Shown: piece after piece, positions 47,491 through 60,706 of the stretch
Numbering within the stretch: position 1 is the stretch's first letter
Layout: each line of letters opens with the position of its first letter
Source of the DNA: Hypholoma sublateritium FD-334 SS-4
Lineage: Eukaryota; Basidiomycota; Agaricomycetes; Agaricales; Strophariaceae
Assembly (NCBI GenBank): GCA_000827495.1
Contig: KN817593.1
Location: 62,001-126,000 of the forward strand
Reading direction: 5' to 3'
Length of the DNA: 64,000 nucleotides
Notes under the pieces: model-generated
What the model saw: only the letters and a program-made list of their open reading frames with translations
Database searches by the model: none
Told to the model about the DNA's origin: nothing
Program-made: the position numbers and the translations under genes

Positions 47491-49778
47491 ATGTCCGCTG
47501 CGTCCTCTGCGACTACGGCTGCAAACTCAAGATCGGGGGCAACCATCATCCCCGAGGCGCAGGCACTACTGACTACTCTAGTTGCACTCATCGAAAAGAT
47601 ATCCGCTCAATGGCAAGTGTTGATTTCAACCATTTATTCGCGTCGATCATCTCACTCATTGAACAATTGTAGTATCCCAAATTCGTCCTCAATCTACGAT
47701 GAAGCTGGTAGGCCATTCACTGCTGAGGGCCAGTCGTCTCTATGTTGATTGTGAGCACAACCCCGGGTAGATGCGGCTGGCGCTTGCGCTCGTACGGGAA
47801 CTTTTGAAGGCCGTGGCGTTGTACTAGCGCTCGAGAAATTCGTTGAAGCTGTTACGAGCCGTCATCGTCCTATTCCAACAAATATCGCAGAAGAAGGTGA
47901 GAAGAGTCAGCTCTTATGTCTCGGTCGACAATTCGATTCCAGAATTCCGTCTTTGGGTGAAGATGTTTGCCCCGACGACACTATTGTCACCGCGAATCAT
48001 GCCGGAAACCACCTCACTCGATCTGTGCATAAAGGTGAGAAACAGTCCTTTCCATTTTGTCTCTTTCAGATCACGAATCTCATATTTTTGTACGCCGTGC
48101 CAATTTTTTTGCAGCGCTCCCAAGCCAGGAGCTGCCAGTGGAAATCACTGAGGCGGTATACAAGCGAGTCTTCACCGAGATGCCCATACGCGTGCTGGCC
48201 TTCGACGCGAGGGGCGAACAGATTCAACTGCTTGAGAGAAACGCTATCGTCAATCAGATTCTATCCCGCATCTCGGCGCAGACTTCCGGCCAAACCAGCG
48301 TCGCCGACGGGCTCGCATTGGCTCAGGATCTATCGCGATACGCCATTCTCTCCCATACATGGATCCGCGACACACCAGGGGACGTTGTGTTCGGCCGGTG
48401 GGCCGCGCGAAATCACCCCGCCTATGCAGAAGGGTACTCGAAGATAGCTAAATTCTGCGCGGTCGCCGCGTGCGAACACGGACTCTCCTTCGGCTGGATG
48501 GACACGGTGTGCATTAACAAAGACAGCAGCAGCGAGCTCGACGAGTCTATCCGCTCTATGTACCGCTGGTACAACCTCGCTCACGTTTGCGTGACATACC
48601 TGTCGCAAACTCGCGGTATCGCAGATATTCATAAAGACGCGTGGTTCACTCGTGGATGGACACTGCAGGAACTACTCGCTCCTCAAAATGTGAAGTTCTA
48701 CAATAAAGATTGGGACCTTCTCGTCCCGAGTTCTGATACACAACAAATTCTGCAGCCGGATTTTGAATCACAGTTCTCGCCGGAGTTGCAGGATCGTCTA
48801 TACCCAAAGCTCTATTGGGAGAATGATATCGACATGGCGGAGTACTCGTTAACAGGTCTGGACGCACATTTCGACCACCAAATCCCCCTCGAAATCCAAT
48901 ACCAGATCTTCAAAGCGACCACCATCACACGGAGCGAGCTGATGGTCTTCCGAACCGATCCACGGATCGTCCCCATCTCTCGCAAAATGCAGCTAGCGGC
49001 CAGCCGGAAAGTGACACGAGAGGAAGACAAGATCTACTCTCTCATGGGCCTCCTCGGCGTCATGCTCCCCGTGGCCTACGGCGAAGGCCCGCAAAGCGCA
49101 TTCAACCGGCTCATCCGCGAGATCATGGCCTCCAAGGACTATTTCCTGGACATCTTCAACCACGGCTCCGGCAAACGCAGCCTCATCCCCTCCTCCGTAT
49201 CCGACTACCTCAACCGCCACGCCGTCTTCGACAGGACCCACCTCGGGCGCGAAACGGCGCTTCACCGCACTCTCCCGACCGAGCCGATAGTGTGGACGCA
49301 TTTAGGCGCCCGTATAACGCTGCTCCTCGTCCCGGCTTTCCGGAAGGACGTGTACACGGCCCGTATCCCCGAAGAGTCGGTTTCTCAGGTGGTTGGCGGC
49401 TTCTCAGACTTCCACGGAAACAACCACGACTACCTTTTGCTCAAAGACGACGACTTTTCGGCCCAGTGGATGCAAGGTCTGTCCTTAGACGACAAACACA
49501 ACAAGCTCCGGCTGCATCCGTACATTGTATTCTTCGGCATACTGAACTTTTCAACCAGCGATGGCACCATTTCGATACCACCCAAATGCCTGGCTATACC
49601 CATCGATCCCGGACTAGGTGCTGGCTCCTGGGAGGTGGGACAAGTCTATCCCACAAATGTTGAATTGCTGTCAGGACCAATGGTGATATTGTGGTCGAAC
49701 AGTCGCTTGCAACGTAGCATCGACCGCGAGCAAGGAAAAAGGCGGGGAATACAAATCATGACCCTCCATTTGAAGTAG
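47491..49778 (+). CDS. HET-domain (heterokaryon incompatibility) protein, 694 aa
   Basis: Exons 47491-47612, 47673-47707, 47771-48034 and 48115-49778 sum to 2,085 nt with matching phases. The first intron would be GC-AG (GCAAGT...TTGTAG) and is 60 nt, so its retention is also in frame. The last two introns have good consensus. The HET core is clear: YAILSHTW (about 216-223), then SFGWMDTVCINKDSSSELDE, then WFTRGWTLQELLAPQNVKFY. The TREEDKIYSLMGLLGV and YGEGPQSAFNRLI block typical of HET proteins follows. The N-terminal approximately 140 residues are unrecognised, with a helical stretch (ALLTTLVALIEKI). The HET domain is known to trigger cell death in vegetative incompatibility. Whether this one acts in allorecognition is inference. 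It is convergent with GCN1, 128 bp apart. Confidence 0.85.
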
Positions 49779-49906
49779 GTATTACATGAACATTCGTCGA
49801 GCACGTAGTCGTATGTACAAAGCATATCATTCACTGAAAACCAAACACAGCAAGCTATATTCATTATTTGATCTCGCGCCTGACACCGAACCCGCGCACG
49901 TACATC

Positions 49907-52900
49907 CTAAAACAGTCCCGCCAGCTCCTCGTCATCCAGATCGCGGATCAAGTCGCGCGCCTCACGCGCAGGCCGAGCAATAAATGGTTTGTCGCTAGCC
50001 GCACTCTCGAGTGCTTTTTGGGCGACGCGGCGCAAGAGTCCGAGCCGTTGGAATACGTTTGGTCCTGCTTCCGCGTCCGCCTCGTCGTCGTCGTCGGTGC
50101 TCACGGCACCTAGGATGACATATGAAGAAATAACAGAGGGTGGTGTACCTCGTACAAGGTGCGACCTGCGTAACAGGTCAGCTAGTCAGAAGAGAAGGAT
50201 AAGGTGGTGGCTTACTCCACAATCGGCCGCAAGAGCTCCGCGCGGAATGCGAGTGAACGCACAAGACCGCCGACAGCCTGGCAGTAGTGCTCTGGAACAA
50301 TGTCAATAACAGTCGCAGAAATAAGATGAAAGTACATACCGCCGTGAGTCTCGGTAAATGCATCTGCGACGACCTCCACCGCCGCCTCTGCCGCCTTGTC
50401 GCCTACGTTCTGCGCTCCGTTGTGCAGCACGTACGTCAGCGCAAGCACAAAGCTCGAGGCGATTGATTCTTCATTTGACCTCACCGCGGTGACGAGCTCA
50501 GTCACGACAGGGTCCACCCGTGGTTGATTGCGCATCAGCACCCCGAGCGCCTCCGCGGCCTTGCTGCGCACGGACGCGCTTCCTGCATCACCCGCGCTTT
50601 TCACGAACGTACGCTGGAGCTGCGGGAAGAACGGCTTGACGAAAGCAGGGATGCGCTCGAGCATCGTCGCGAGCGCGCTCAGAATAGCGATCTTCACACC
50701 GGGCGGGTATGCCGTCGCCTGCGTTGCAACACGGATAAGCGGGCCCGTAAAGGGAACGACGAATGGCTTGATCGCGTTCTCGCTCGTGCGCGAGACAAGG
50801 TCACCAATGGCGTACGCTGCCTGTTCGCGTTGATCGTTGCTCCCGGTGGTGAGGCCGGCGATAATGATGGGAACGGCAGGTGCAACGCCCTTCGGCAGGT
50901 CGAATCCGGGCACCGTGCGGCCAGGAGCACCGGTGGAGTCGATGGTGCGGCGGAGGGGGACCACCAAGGGTTCCAATTCATCTTTGGGGACCGAACGCAC
51001 GAAAGAGTCAAATGCATTCCATGCAGCTGTGTGGACCAAAACTTGAGGATCGTCCAGGAGTGACACCAGTTGGCGGACCCAGTCGATCCGGTACAGAGAT
51101 GAGTCCAAATCGGAAGATTCACAGAATACCGTGAAAAGCTTGCAGGCGCTGACTCGACGGGTAGGTGAATCATTCTTCGCCCTGCGGGAAAGTGAGTAAT
51201 ATAACACAATGGATGACGACAAGGACTCACCAGCCGATCAACAACATCATCACAGTATTCAAGCCTTCCGCGTCGCTGACAGAAGAAAAGAGAGCTTCAA
51301 TGGCTTCGTCAACAGCTTCCTGGAGTTCCTCTTCAATATCGTCTTCGGAGACTTTGACCAGTGCATTCAAAATGACTGTCAATCGTCTGCTCAAGGAGTT
51401 TCCAGCGACGGTGACGAGGGAAGCCAAGGCACGAGCATTGAAGACGGTCATAGGGATCGCGGTCAGGGTGGGAATTAAGACTGGGAAAACCGTCGAAGCT
51501 CGAACCTAAAGAGCGATGGTGAGTTGAAAACAATTTGAGAAAATGAGCTACTCACGTTCATAACTTCCTTCAACGCTTGTAAGGCCGTGCCTGACCCCTT
51601 GCCCGGTTGGCGCAGAGCTTCTAACAGTGTAGGTATTGTCTGATCAATGGCTTTGGTACCCATTTCCTCCTGAAGGACGTCGAATGCCTGGGCAGCCGCT
51701 GAGCGTACATTTGCTTCGTCGTCGACGAGGGCAGCCCGAACGATCGAGATGATGTCGTCTTCGTGATCCTCTCTCTGAGGCTCTGTGGAGTTTTGCCTGG
51801 GTAACGGATTAGCAGTGGATGACACTTTCTCAATGAAGCTCCTCACATGATCTCGCTGATGAAAGAACAAACACCTTCCCTTGTGCGAGAATCCAGTGAG
51901 GTTGCCTTTGTTTTAAGGATGGGCATGACGTCTCCCAAGATCCTTTCGCCAAATTTGCGGCATATCTCAGCGACCGTCCGGGATGCTGTCTGAATTTGAG
52001 TCAGTAACGTGCAACATTTCAAGTTCGGAAATTATACTTCTTGTTGTTCGAATTCATCCGATGAAATAAGCACAAGGATCTGGTCGACCAGTTCAGGCAG
52101 AATTTCTCGGACTGCCAACAAGTTTGAGTAATGGTAGGTCGACACAACACACCTGCCATACCTGTTTTGGGCGTGTTGTGAACAAGTGCCTTCCATATCT
52201 GCATGGATGCCTGTCGAACAACCACAACACCGTCCTGGCGAACAAGGTAAAGAGCAGCGAGAATTCTGTCGCGGCGTTCTGCGCCCAATACCTCGAGAAG
52301 AGCGCGGCGAGACGACTCTGCAGTGGTCGCCTCGGGAGCCACATCTTCTTCATCGAACTCGGAGGCTTTGCCTGAGATACCGGAGACCTTAAACAATAGT
52401 TCTCCCACAAGGGTAATCGATGATTGCTATCGAATCGAACAAGTCAGTCGATGCAACTGGAGCTTATAGTCCATGAAAAACTTACACGGATCCGCCATCC
52501 AGGATCAAACATTCCGTTTTCAAGTTCAGGGAGTAACAGGTCGATGGCTTTGCTGGAGTAGTTGGTAACAACCATTCGGCCAGCGCGCATAGCGGCCTCC
52601 CGAACATATTCTTCAGTGTCAGACAGACCGCCGAGGATGGGCGCAATGATCTTGGGCAAGTGCGGTAAGAAGCGACTCCCGAATGTGGCAGGAAGGTAGA
52701 CAAGAAGTGACATGAAACCTTCGCGCACGGTTGGGCGCGGTGAACGCGCATTCGCAACGATATCGGGAAGGAGACCCTCTAACCTCTCCATGCCGAGGCC
52801 GGAGAGCACTTCGCTAAGACCCTGGGCAGCACCTTGTCGGTCCACCCCTGATGTGTCGGTTTTGAGGGTGCGCAGAAGTCCAGGCACGAGATCCGGGAAG

Positions 52901-55900
52901 TGAATTTCCCCTAGTCGTTCGACCAGGGTTCCGAGTGCTTTGGCAGCAGTCGCTCGAGCTTCCGGGACAGGGTCGACAAGGACGAGATGAACCATGGGAA
53001 TAAGTTCGTCGAGATATGGGACGAAGTCCTTAGCATCCGTCAACGAAGCAAGATTTCCGACAATTTGGGCAGCCTTCTTCTTGGTGTCTGCACCGCGTTC
53101 ACGTAGACCTCTTTCAAGGATGGGAACAACCTGATGTAAAAATCAGTGGTGTGGTAGAATGCTCGACAAGGGATGTGAACCCACCAATGCAAGGGAAGAG
53201 TGATCAATGTAATGCATGAAGGACATCTTCAACAACGCGCTTAGAGCGTTAGGTGTCTTGGCAGGATCCACCAGAGCCTTCAACAGAACGGGGACAAGCG
53301 ATTGGATCTCGGGATTGCTGATGACCTCTCCGAACTGTTTCAAACTCTTGTTTGCAGCAGTGCGAACTTGTGCATGAGAATCGGTGAGGACGCCGGTCAG
53401 GCGGGGAATGACAATGGGAAGTGATATTGACAGCTGGCGGGGAGAGCAGTACGCCATCATACCCAGCAACTCGATTGATCCTTTCTTAGATCGCCATTGC
53501 TTCTCGTCGAGGCCTTCTAGGAGTGTCGGCAGGATAAGTTTGACGCCATAGCCGGAAAGGTTGCCCATGATGACCCTCGATGCCTCTTGCGTGGCTTCTC
53601 GAACATCTGCTGTGGTATCACCAAACGAGGCCAAGAGGAGGGGCAGGACATAAGTGATATAGGGCTCGAAAAGTCGGCCTAGGGTATTGGATAGTGTTTC
53701 GAAGGCGAACATAATTCCTTGGCGGAATTCGTATTGCTTCTTCTCCTCCGCTGCAGCCTTGAGGCGCGGAATGACATTGAATTCCTTGATACCTCCAATT
53801 CCAGTCCCCTTGATCACTCCAGCAATACCATATGCAGCACCACGGCGACTGGCGTACTTCGGTGCTTCGAAGAGTTCATGGAAGAGCCCGTCGACGAGGA
53901 ATGGTAATCTGGGCCGCATCAACGTGACAAGCGGTGACAGACACTCGGACACCGCGATTTGCACTTGCTCTGCGGGTGTTTTCAGGGCTTCCACGAGCCT
54001 GTCAACGATAGAAGGGATCCGCGCATCCGAGGCTTCAAGATGGCGAGCGACGCGGCCGAAGAGGATGACGACTGCCTCCTTGATGAAGTCGTCTGTCTCC
54101 GACGACGCACTCGAGTTCCCGAGACGGGTTTCGAAGACTTCAATGAGGGCGGCCAGCCTACTTGCACCGTGCAGGTCGATGACGGTGGTACCAGCGGAAA
54201 GCATCCCGCGGCGTACGTCGGATATGCGGTCGCCCAGCGCTTGGTCGTCGATGAGGAAGGAAAAGAATGGCTCAAGTTGATGTTCGGTGAACGACGGTGC
54301 CAAAAGCTCGAATGTCGTCGCGGTTGCAAGTCGAGCTTGCCAAGGATCCGATCGGTCAAGGCTTTGAGCAATAACCATGCCCTATCATCTGCATCAGGAC
54401 TACTGAAAACGGGATGTATCAAGATTGCACGCACGTATTGATCAAACTCTGGGGCGAGAACTTTTGCCTGGTCATTGCAATGATAGTCAGAAATTCGAAC
54501 GAGAGCGCAGATTGCCTTAACGCACCTTATCACGATAACAGTCTTCCAAGGTTAGCAAAGTGGTCTCAATGCTCTGAGGCCATTGCTCTACTGCTTCTGC
54601 AATCGCTGCTGCTGCGCTTGACCGTACGTATGCATTGTCATGGCCTTCACGACATCAATTCGTTAGAAATGACCACGCCTTAGACATGACAGCTTACCTA
54701 AATACTCCAGTAGGTCTTTAAGGAAAGTTTCGGGCACGTCCAGCCCATTGTCTTCCCAAACGTGGATGGCCAATCTTGCGTTCTGTTCATCGTCATCATG
54801 ACAGGCAATCCATAGCTCGGGCGACCAGTCCATGTCTGTCAGGTCAAACGGCTGCGGATTTGATCAGAAATATGATATATGCTAGACAAATCTCACTCCC
54901 ACCTGAAGTGCTTGGAGGCACGAATTCCTGACATAAGACTCCTGGAACAGTGTACCCTTGAGCAATGCTGTGACCTCCGCGTGCGTCGCGTTGGCGTGAA
55001 TTGCCTCGCCGACACCAATGAGATCTGATGATGCCTCCTTCGCTAGGTTGGGCTGGCTGCGAATGACATGGATGAGGTTCTCGATGGTCTCCAATCGGGG
55101 AAATCCAGGATTTGCAACTGATTTGAATTAGTTAGAAACGCGACTTCACGTAGAGTAGGGGAGAAACTCACATTCACCACAGTGATATTTGATGATCTCC
55201 AATGCGAGAGCAACTTGCTCCATGGGATCGTCTTCCTCCTCGAGTCCCGGGAGTCCGCCGCTGAGGAGAGTCTGGCTGATGAGGGGCGTCATGTACGAGA
55301 AGGTCGCGGCGTCAAAAGGCGACTGTTCAGACAGCGTTCGAAGACGATAGAAGACGCGGATAATGAGCACTGTTGCGTAAGTTCAGCCCGGCTCAAACAA
55401 ATGAAGGAATAACATACTGTACAAGGGCTCGGCCTGCAGTACCTCGGGAACAGATCCAATCTTCAGGTAGCGCAGCGTCGCAATGCCGATCCACCGCCTG
55501 AAAGTATCCAGGCGGTCCGACGTGATTGTAGAGAGATCCTGACGTTGAGATAAATCGCTGCCGAAACAACAGGGAACAAGAAAATGAACCCACGATATAT
55601 GTCTCGAACGCCGTCGATCCAGCGAGGAATGACCCTCGACTCAGCGCGCCCTTGAGCAGGAGAGACACGACAGCGGACATGTGCACCTGGAATTCCTCTA
55701 CCCCCGCAGCGACAAGGCTCTTGACAAAGTTGAGGCCGCGGACAAGGTGCTGCTGCACAGTATTCACGTGCGTCCGTACTTTCGCCTCCTTCTCGAGCTG
55801 CACCTGGACGAGCGCGAGTTGCTGCTTCGAGAGTGTCACCGGTGTCGACTTCTTCGACGCGAGCGACTTGCGGATCTCGTCCTCCCACTTCGCAATCTCG

Positions 55901-58900
55901 TAGTCCTTGCCCTTGTTTTGCCGTACCTCGGCCTGTGTCGAAGTCAATACTGCAGGGGCATGAGCGCGTTTGTCAGAGGTGAGCGAGATGAGACTAACCA
56001 TCGACGAATGTAGTTCCTTCCGGCGTCGCCCAGATAGCCAGATCGTCGTCAGAGAGCGCATTCAGAACATCGGGGTTGAGGTCGTCCTTTAGCTGATCAA
56101 CGATACGTGGCAGGACAGCGCCTGGTGCAATGAATGAAATGGTAGTGATGGCGCTGTAGCTGGCATCCACAAAGCCAAACTAAGAGGGGTGAATTAGATC
56201 TAGAGTGTTTTACGTAAATTGAAACAGGCTACCTTCCCCTGGGTGAGAGTTGCATCGAGAACAAGATCAGTGAGCTTGTCCAGACGCTTGGTGACAAGTT
56301 CATGGGGATCCACACGGGCGCGCTGGCAGATGTCGATCCACGTCTGGCGATCCGGACCACCTGTACATAACGATGAGTACAATCGTAGGGTCAGGGAGGG
56401 ACGACGTACGAACTTATGAGGTCATGGTGAGCGAGCACGATAAGGTCCACGACGGCATCCTCCCGCAAGGTGTCATTGACATCCTCCGCGAAAGTCACAG
56501 AACTCAGTAGAAGAGCTGACAGGCGGCCATGCTTGCTCCTCGCTGATGTTGATTCTTCAGTCGTAGCCGTTGCCACTGCCTTATGAGCATGGGGTTCGCG
56601 GGCGACGAAGTTCGACAATGCTTCGCGGATGATGCGCCCCGTCTGCCGCGGCGCTCGCTTCACAGCCTCAGTGACGGAAGAGATCGCAAGCTTTCGAATT
56701 TCAGGGAACTGGCTGTCCAGTGCGAGGTGGACGTACACGAGTCCGAGTTGTGATCTGTATTATTGAATCGATCAAAACATTGAATCAATAGGGGCACAAA
56801 AAGCACATACCGCAATGCTTCATGTTTGCCCAGGTCGTGAGAAAAGTACTCCAGCGCAGCGTCCGCTGCATGCAGAAGCCATCGTTCATCGTCCTCGTGG
56901 GTAAGCTTGTGGTACACCTTATCCCACAGCAGGAACGACTGTTTTGTACCACCCGCCGTAACTCCAACTACCGCTGCACTCAACGCTATTGGTGTATCTG
57001 CGTGTCCAGTGTAGATTAGCATCGCACCAGGACATACAGTAATAGAAGCACGAACCGAACAACTTGCTCCGCGCAAACGGGCCTAGCAGAACTGCAAGTG
57101 CGACGTATCCTTCGTATGGCCCGCCGCTTGCACCCAATGGATTGACCGTAACAGTCTTGAGACACGCCTCGAACGAGCCGAGGAGCGCTCGCCCTAACGT
57201 CACGCCGCCCGGGTTCTCCAGTACGCCGCCGTCATTGAGGAATACTGCTCCCGCCAAGCCTACGAACGCGCGGCGGACCGTCGGCTTCGAGCTTGCCATG
57301 TCCTTCGCGATGAGGGCCACTGCCTCNGTGGGTAGCGCGCCGTCCTGCGTGCGGAGCAGGTACGCAANGTGCGGGGCTAGCGTCCCCGCGAGGAGCGCGG
57401 CAGCTCNGTCATGGGGCTCTTTCGACACGAGTAGAGTGATGGCCTGAACGACGGGTAAGGAGACGCCTGGCGCGGGCGCGAGCGTGGCAAGCATAGTGTA
57501 GAGCGCGATGCGGTGGTCCGGCCCTGCAGATTTTCCTGTCTTGGGGAGGTTCACGAGCTCTGAAACNGCAGCGCAGGCTAGGTTATTGGTGCCTGTGGAG
57601 TCGTGACGCTCGATGAGCACTTTGAAGAGTGCCACCGAATTCGCACGGACGGTGGGATTAGCTGACTTTGCACTGCTAATGATCTGGGCAAGGAGGCGTT
57701 GGAAGGCATCCAGCGGGACTGGGTGGGCGTATGCAGAAAAAAAATGGGAGACAGCTGCGAGTGAGTATTCGGGAGAGCGTAGCAAAGCTTTTTCAATCGT
57801 CGGTGCAATCGTGTTCGTAAAGTCGTCGACAGAAATAAAGATAGCAATGAAATCATTCAAAGCGATCTACACGAGCTGAGGAGGTGCANCTGTTAATGTC
57901 CACAAAATAACGCACCAATGTGTGCTCCGGAAGAGAGCTTTTTGCCATGAGGATGACGGATCCATGGAGGGAAATGATTCCGTCCTAGAANGCTTCTTCA
58001 GTCAGATCCAAGAATTGAACAATAAATTCATACCTTGTACTCTTGAGAAAGTCGTGAAATTGGCTCCTCCTGGACGTTTTTGAGGCGGGTGAGAACGCTC
58101 ACCGCGACNCCGAGTAACTCAATCATCCGTCCTGGGGTCGGGTGCGCCTTTGCAATCGATAGGAGCGTAGCAATCACGTCCGGGACAAGTTNCCCGGCGG
58201 AACGGAAAGCCCTTCGTACACGGACAACGNCGCCTTTCTTTAGAGACGGCTTCGCTTTCGACGACTCCTGCACCATGTCGAGTACTAGAGCAAGCGAACC
58301 GACAAGGGCACGAGACGGGTTCGACGCCATGAAATGTGGATCGTGCTTCGCACATACAGTGTATAANCCGCATGCCCAACTGAGCAACACGAACAGGTCT
58401 CCAGGAGCGTANGCGCTGCGTGCGGATGTCAGTAGGTATAACTAAGGAGAGAAAGCGCAACATACTCTGCGTTCCCGCGCCGTGCCAGACGGCCAATCTC
58501 GTTCGCAAGCCAGCCGATAATCTGCTCTGCAACGCCGAATCGCACTTCGTCTTGCGCTCCGCCAGGTGTCCCGCGCAACTCGTCGCGCCGTACCAACTCT
58601 CTGCCTATGATCTCCACCGCATCCTGCGACGCCGAATCCGCGTATTTCGGGTAGGTAAGTGTAGGTAGCTTAAAAACATCCATTATCATTATCTGCGCCA
58701 TCGAGAGCTCTGTAAAGTTATCAGCGATGAGCACACGCCAATGGCATGAGGCACATACCGCTGTGGCGCGCGAGGGAAAGGAGCTCGTCTTTGAGAAATC
58801 GTATACGCTCCTTCGCTCTCTCGTGCAATAAGACGTTCTGGGCATGCTCGAGAGCCCATGTCCAGTCGGCCAGGACGCGCTCGCGCTGCCAGATGTGCCC

Positions 58901-58969
58901 TTCGTCGCCGCTGGAAGGCTCGCCCACGCTGGCGCTGGCGATCCAAGACTGGATCTCGGACGAGCTCAT
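49907..58969 (-). CDS. GCN1: GCN1-like translational activator (HEAT repeats)
   Basis: A 9-kb minus-strand gene with about 20 exons. Collinear HEAT-repeat segments match the GCN1 family, including the eEF3-like core (about 50.3-54.4 kb) with SLTDAKDFVPYLDELIPMVH and DDEANVRSAAAQAFDVLQEE. GCN1 binds ribosomes and relays uncharged-tRNA signals to the kinase GCN2. The last five exons were resolved with matching phases: 51505-51231, 51181-50340, 50291-50216, 50165-50149 (17 nt) and 50109-49907, ending DDEELAGLF. The N-terminal exons lie about 58969-58763, 58715-58465 and 58410-58033. An in-frame extension above the 58969 ATG up to about 59035 suggests an additional upstream start exon. Eleven single N bases between 57327 and 58412 mask residues. 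Other exon limits are approximate. Confidence 0.9.
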
Positions 58970-59368
58970 CGCGCCCGCGGCCGTCTCCTTCGCCTTGAGC
59001 TTCGCAAATGTGGCTTTAGAAGGCAGTTTGTGTGCTGGTGATCACCACAAAAAGTGACTCGATGAAGGGTGGATCGTGTCAGATAATTATCTAGTTCGCT
59101 GCCGCATTCAACACCAAGAAAATCTGACCGTGCGAATATGTCGAATAAATGAATTGAACAGAACCGGAGATCGGGCCGGGATTTCCGGGGACATCATTAA
59201 TTCGTACGTCGGGAGCTCTGTGTTTTTTTTTCATTTTCGAAGCACCTGGACAGTGAAACAATATTTTTCTACGATTTTACTCCGAGCTCAGTGAAAGGTG
59301 AATATTGGGTGAATACGTAGAAGCAAGATAAATAAAAGAGTTCGCGATCGTCTTGCGACGAGCAAGTG

Positions 59369-59387
59369 ACCCGTGCTTAGCACGGGT
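59369..59387. repeat. Hairpin ACCCGTGC-TTA-GCACGGGT
   Basis: Perfect 8-bp stem with a 3-nt loop, followed by TTCCTGG. The CTGG at 59391-59394 fits CTRR. It shares its core with the inverted repeat at 8835-8888. The hairpin-plus-CTRR arrangement resembles Helitron 3' ends, but the flanking base is C, not T. Confidence 0.4.
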
Positions 59388-60677
59388 TTCCTGGCTGTCC
59401 CATAAAAACTTGCATAAGCGCAATTTGATCGTACAAAAAATTCAAGTACAATGAGTTGCAGCGCCAATTATTGAAAAATCGGAGAACTTTTGAGAATTGA
59501 ATGGAAAACAGTGCATTGCTGCATATTTTCGCACCACTGAACCTTGTTGTCCTGAAATATCGAGAAAATTCGACGACACTTAGTCGAGATGTACAGTGTC
59601 CGAAATACGTTTGACGTTTGTCTTTGACGGTTATCCCGTGGGATGATTGAACTGGCGTTTATTTTATTAGATTAGATCGTTGTACTTATTCTTTGGTAAA
59701 GCCCATATACATGCATTTCTGAATATTCAGTGAGAACAGCAGAAGAATTGGTGTCGGCCCAAACGGGTGCTACTCGAACAAAGTATATGTGTGTCGCTAT
59801 GGGCTCTCGGAGAGGCCTCTTCTTGTGAACTTACGACTCGTGAGCGCGTGAGCTGTCAAGCTCGTGAATTCCCCACCTGCGTCCGAGTACCCTCAATGCA
59901 CCATTTCCCTGTCATCAGACTTTCACCTGTCCCGGAGACCTTGTTGGCATTATAAAAGTGTCAGTAGCCGCCGCGTTCCATTGGATAATTCACGTGTACT
60001 ACATGGTGCACAACCACAGTATTTACAACAACCCTCCGTGCCCATGCCGGCCGACATCTGCGTCTGCGACAGGCGGGAGGCCACGGCCGACTTTCTCCTG
60101 GCCAGAGCAGAGGCAGTGAGTCGACGTCACAGCAACGCGCCAGGTGGAGGCTCGCACCCCAATACGCTGGCTCGATTAAAAGTATGATGCGTAAGTGGGG
60201 AGATCTACTTGATTTCCAAGATACTTATCATGAAGACAGCAGTAATACTTATTAGACTTGACCTTAGATGCCGATTGATTCCGACCAAATTCCGACCCCG
60301 AAATTTGTACGGACAGTGCCATAAAGTTCTTGAATAACATCCACCTTTAGTTTGCCTTTAGTATTTACCCCAAGTTCAACTTCATCAACATGCAATGTTT
60401 CAACAAACATTTCCACAACTCCATGTTACTGCTTGTCGCTAGACACCGTCATTACATTCCAAGGTTATCTGTCATTGTCGTCTGCAGTGCCTCTATCTGT
60501 ATTTCCGTCGACCCTCCGAAACAAATGATGTCCGATAGATCCTGGTGTTGATCGGCTCTGATGAATGAGAATTGCGATAACGGCCGTCGGCCACTGTATC
60601 GCTCGCATACCTTTCCAATACTTATAGTTATACATAATAGTTATAGGCTATATGACATTTTTGCGAGCAAGGCATAA

Positions 60678-60706
60678 GCCGCCGTTCGGCGGCACTGCAC
60701 TCTAGT
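60678..60706 (+). mobile_element. Helitron-like 3' terminus
   Basis: A perfect 7-bp hairpin GCCGCCG-TT-CGGCGGC (60678-60693) is followed after 8 nt by CTAG (60702-60705) and then T (60706). Established Helitron 3' ends are a GC-rich hairpin a few bases before CTRR, with insertion before a T. The 5' end (TC) was not located and no Rep/helicase gene is present, so a non-autonomous copy would be implied. Confidence 0.4.
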
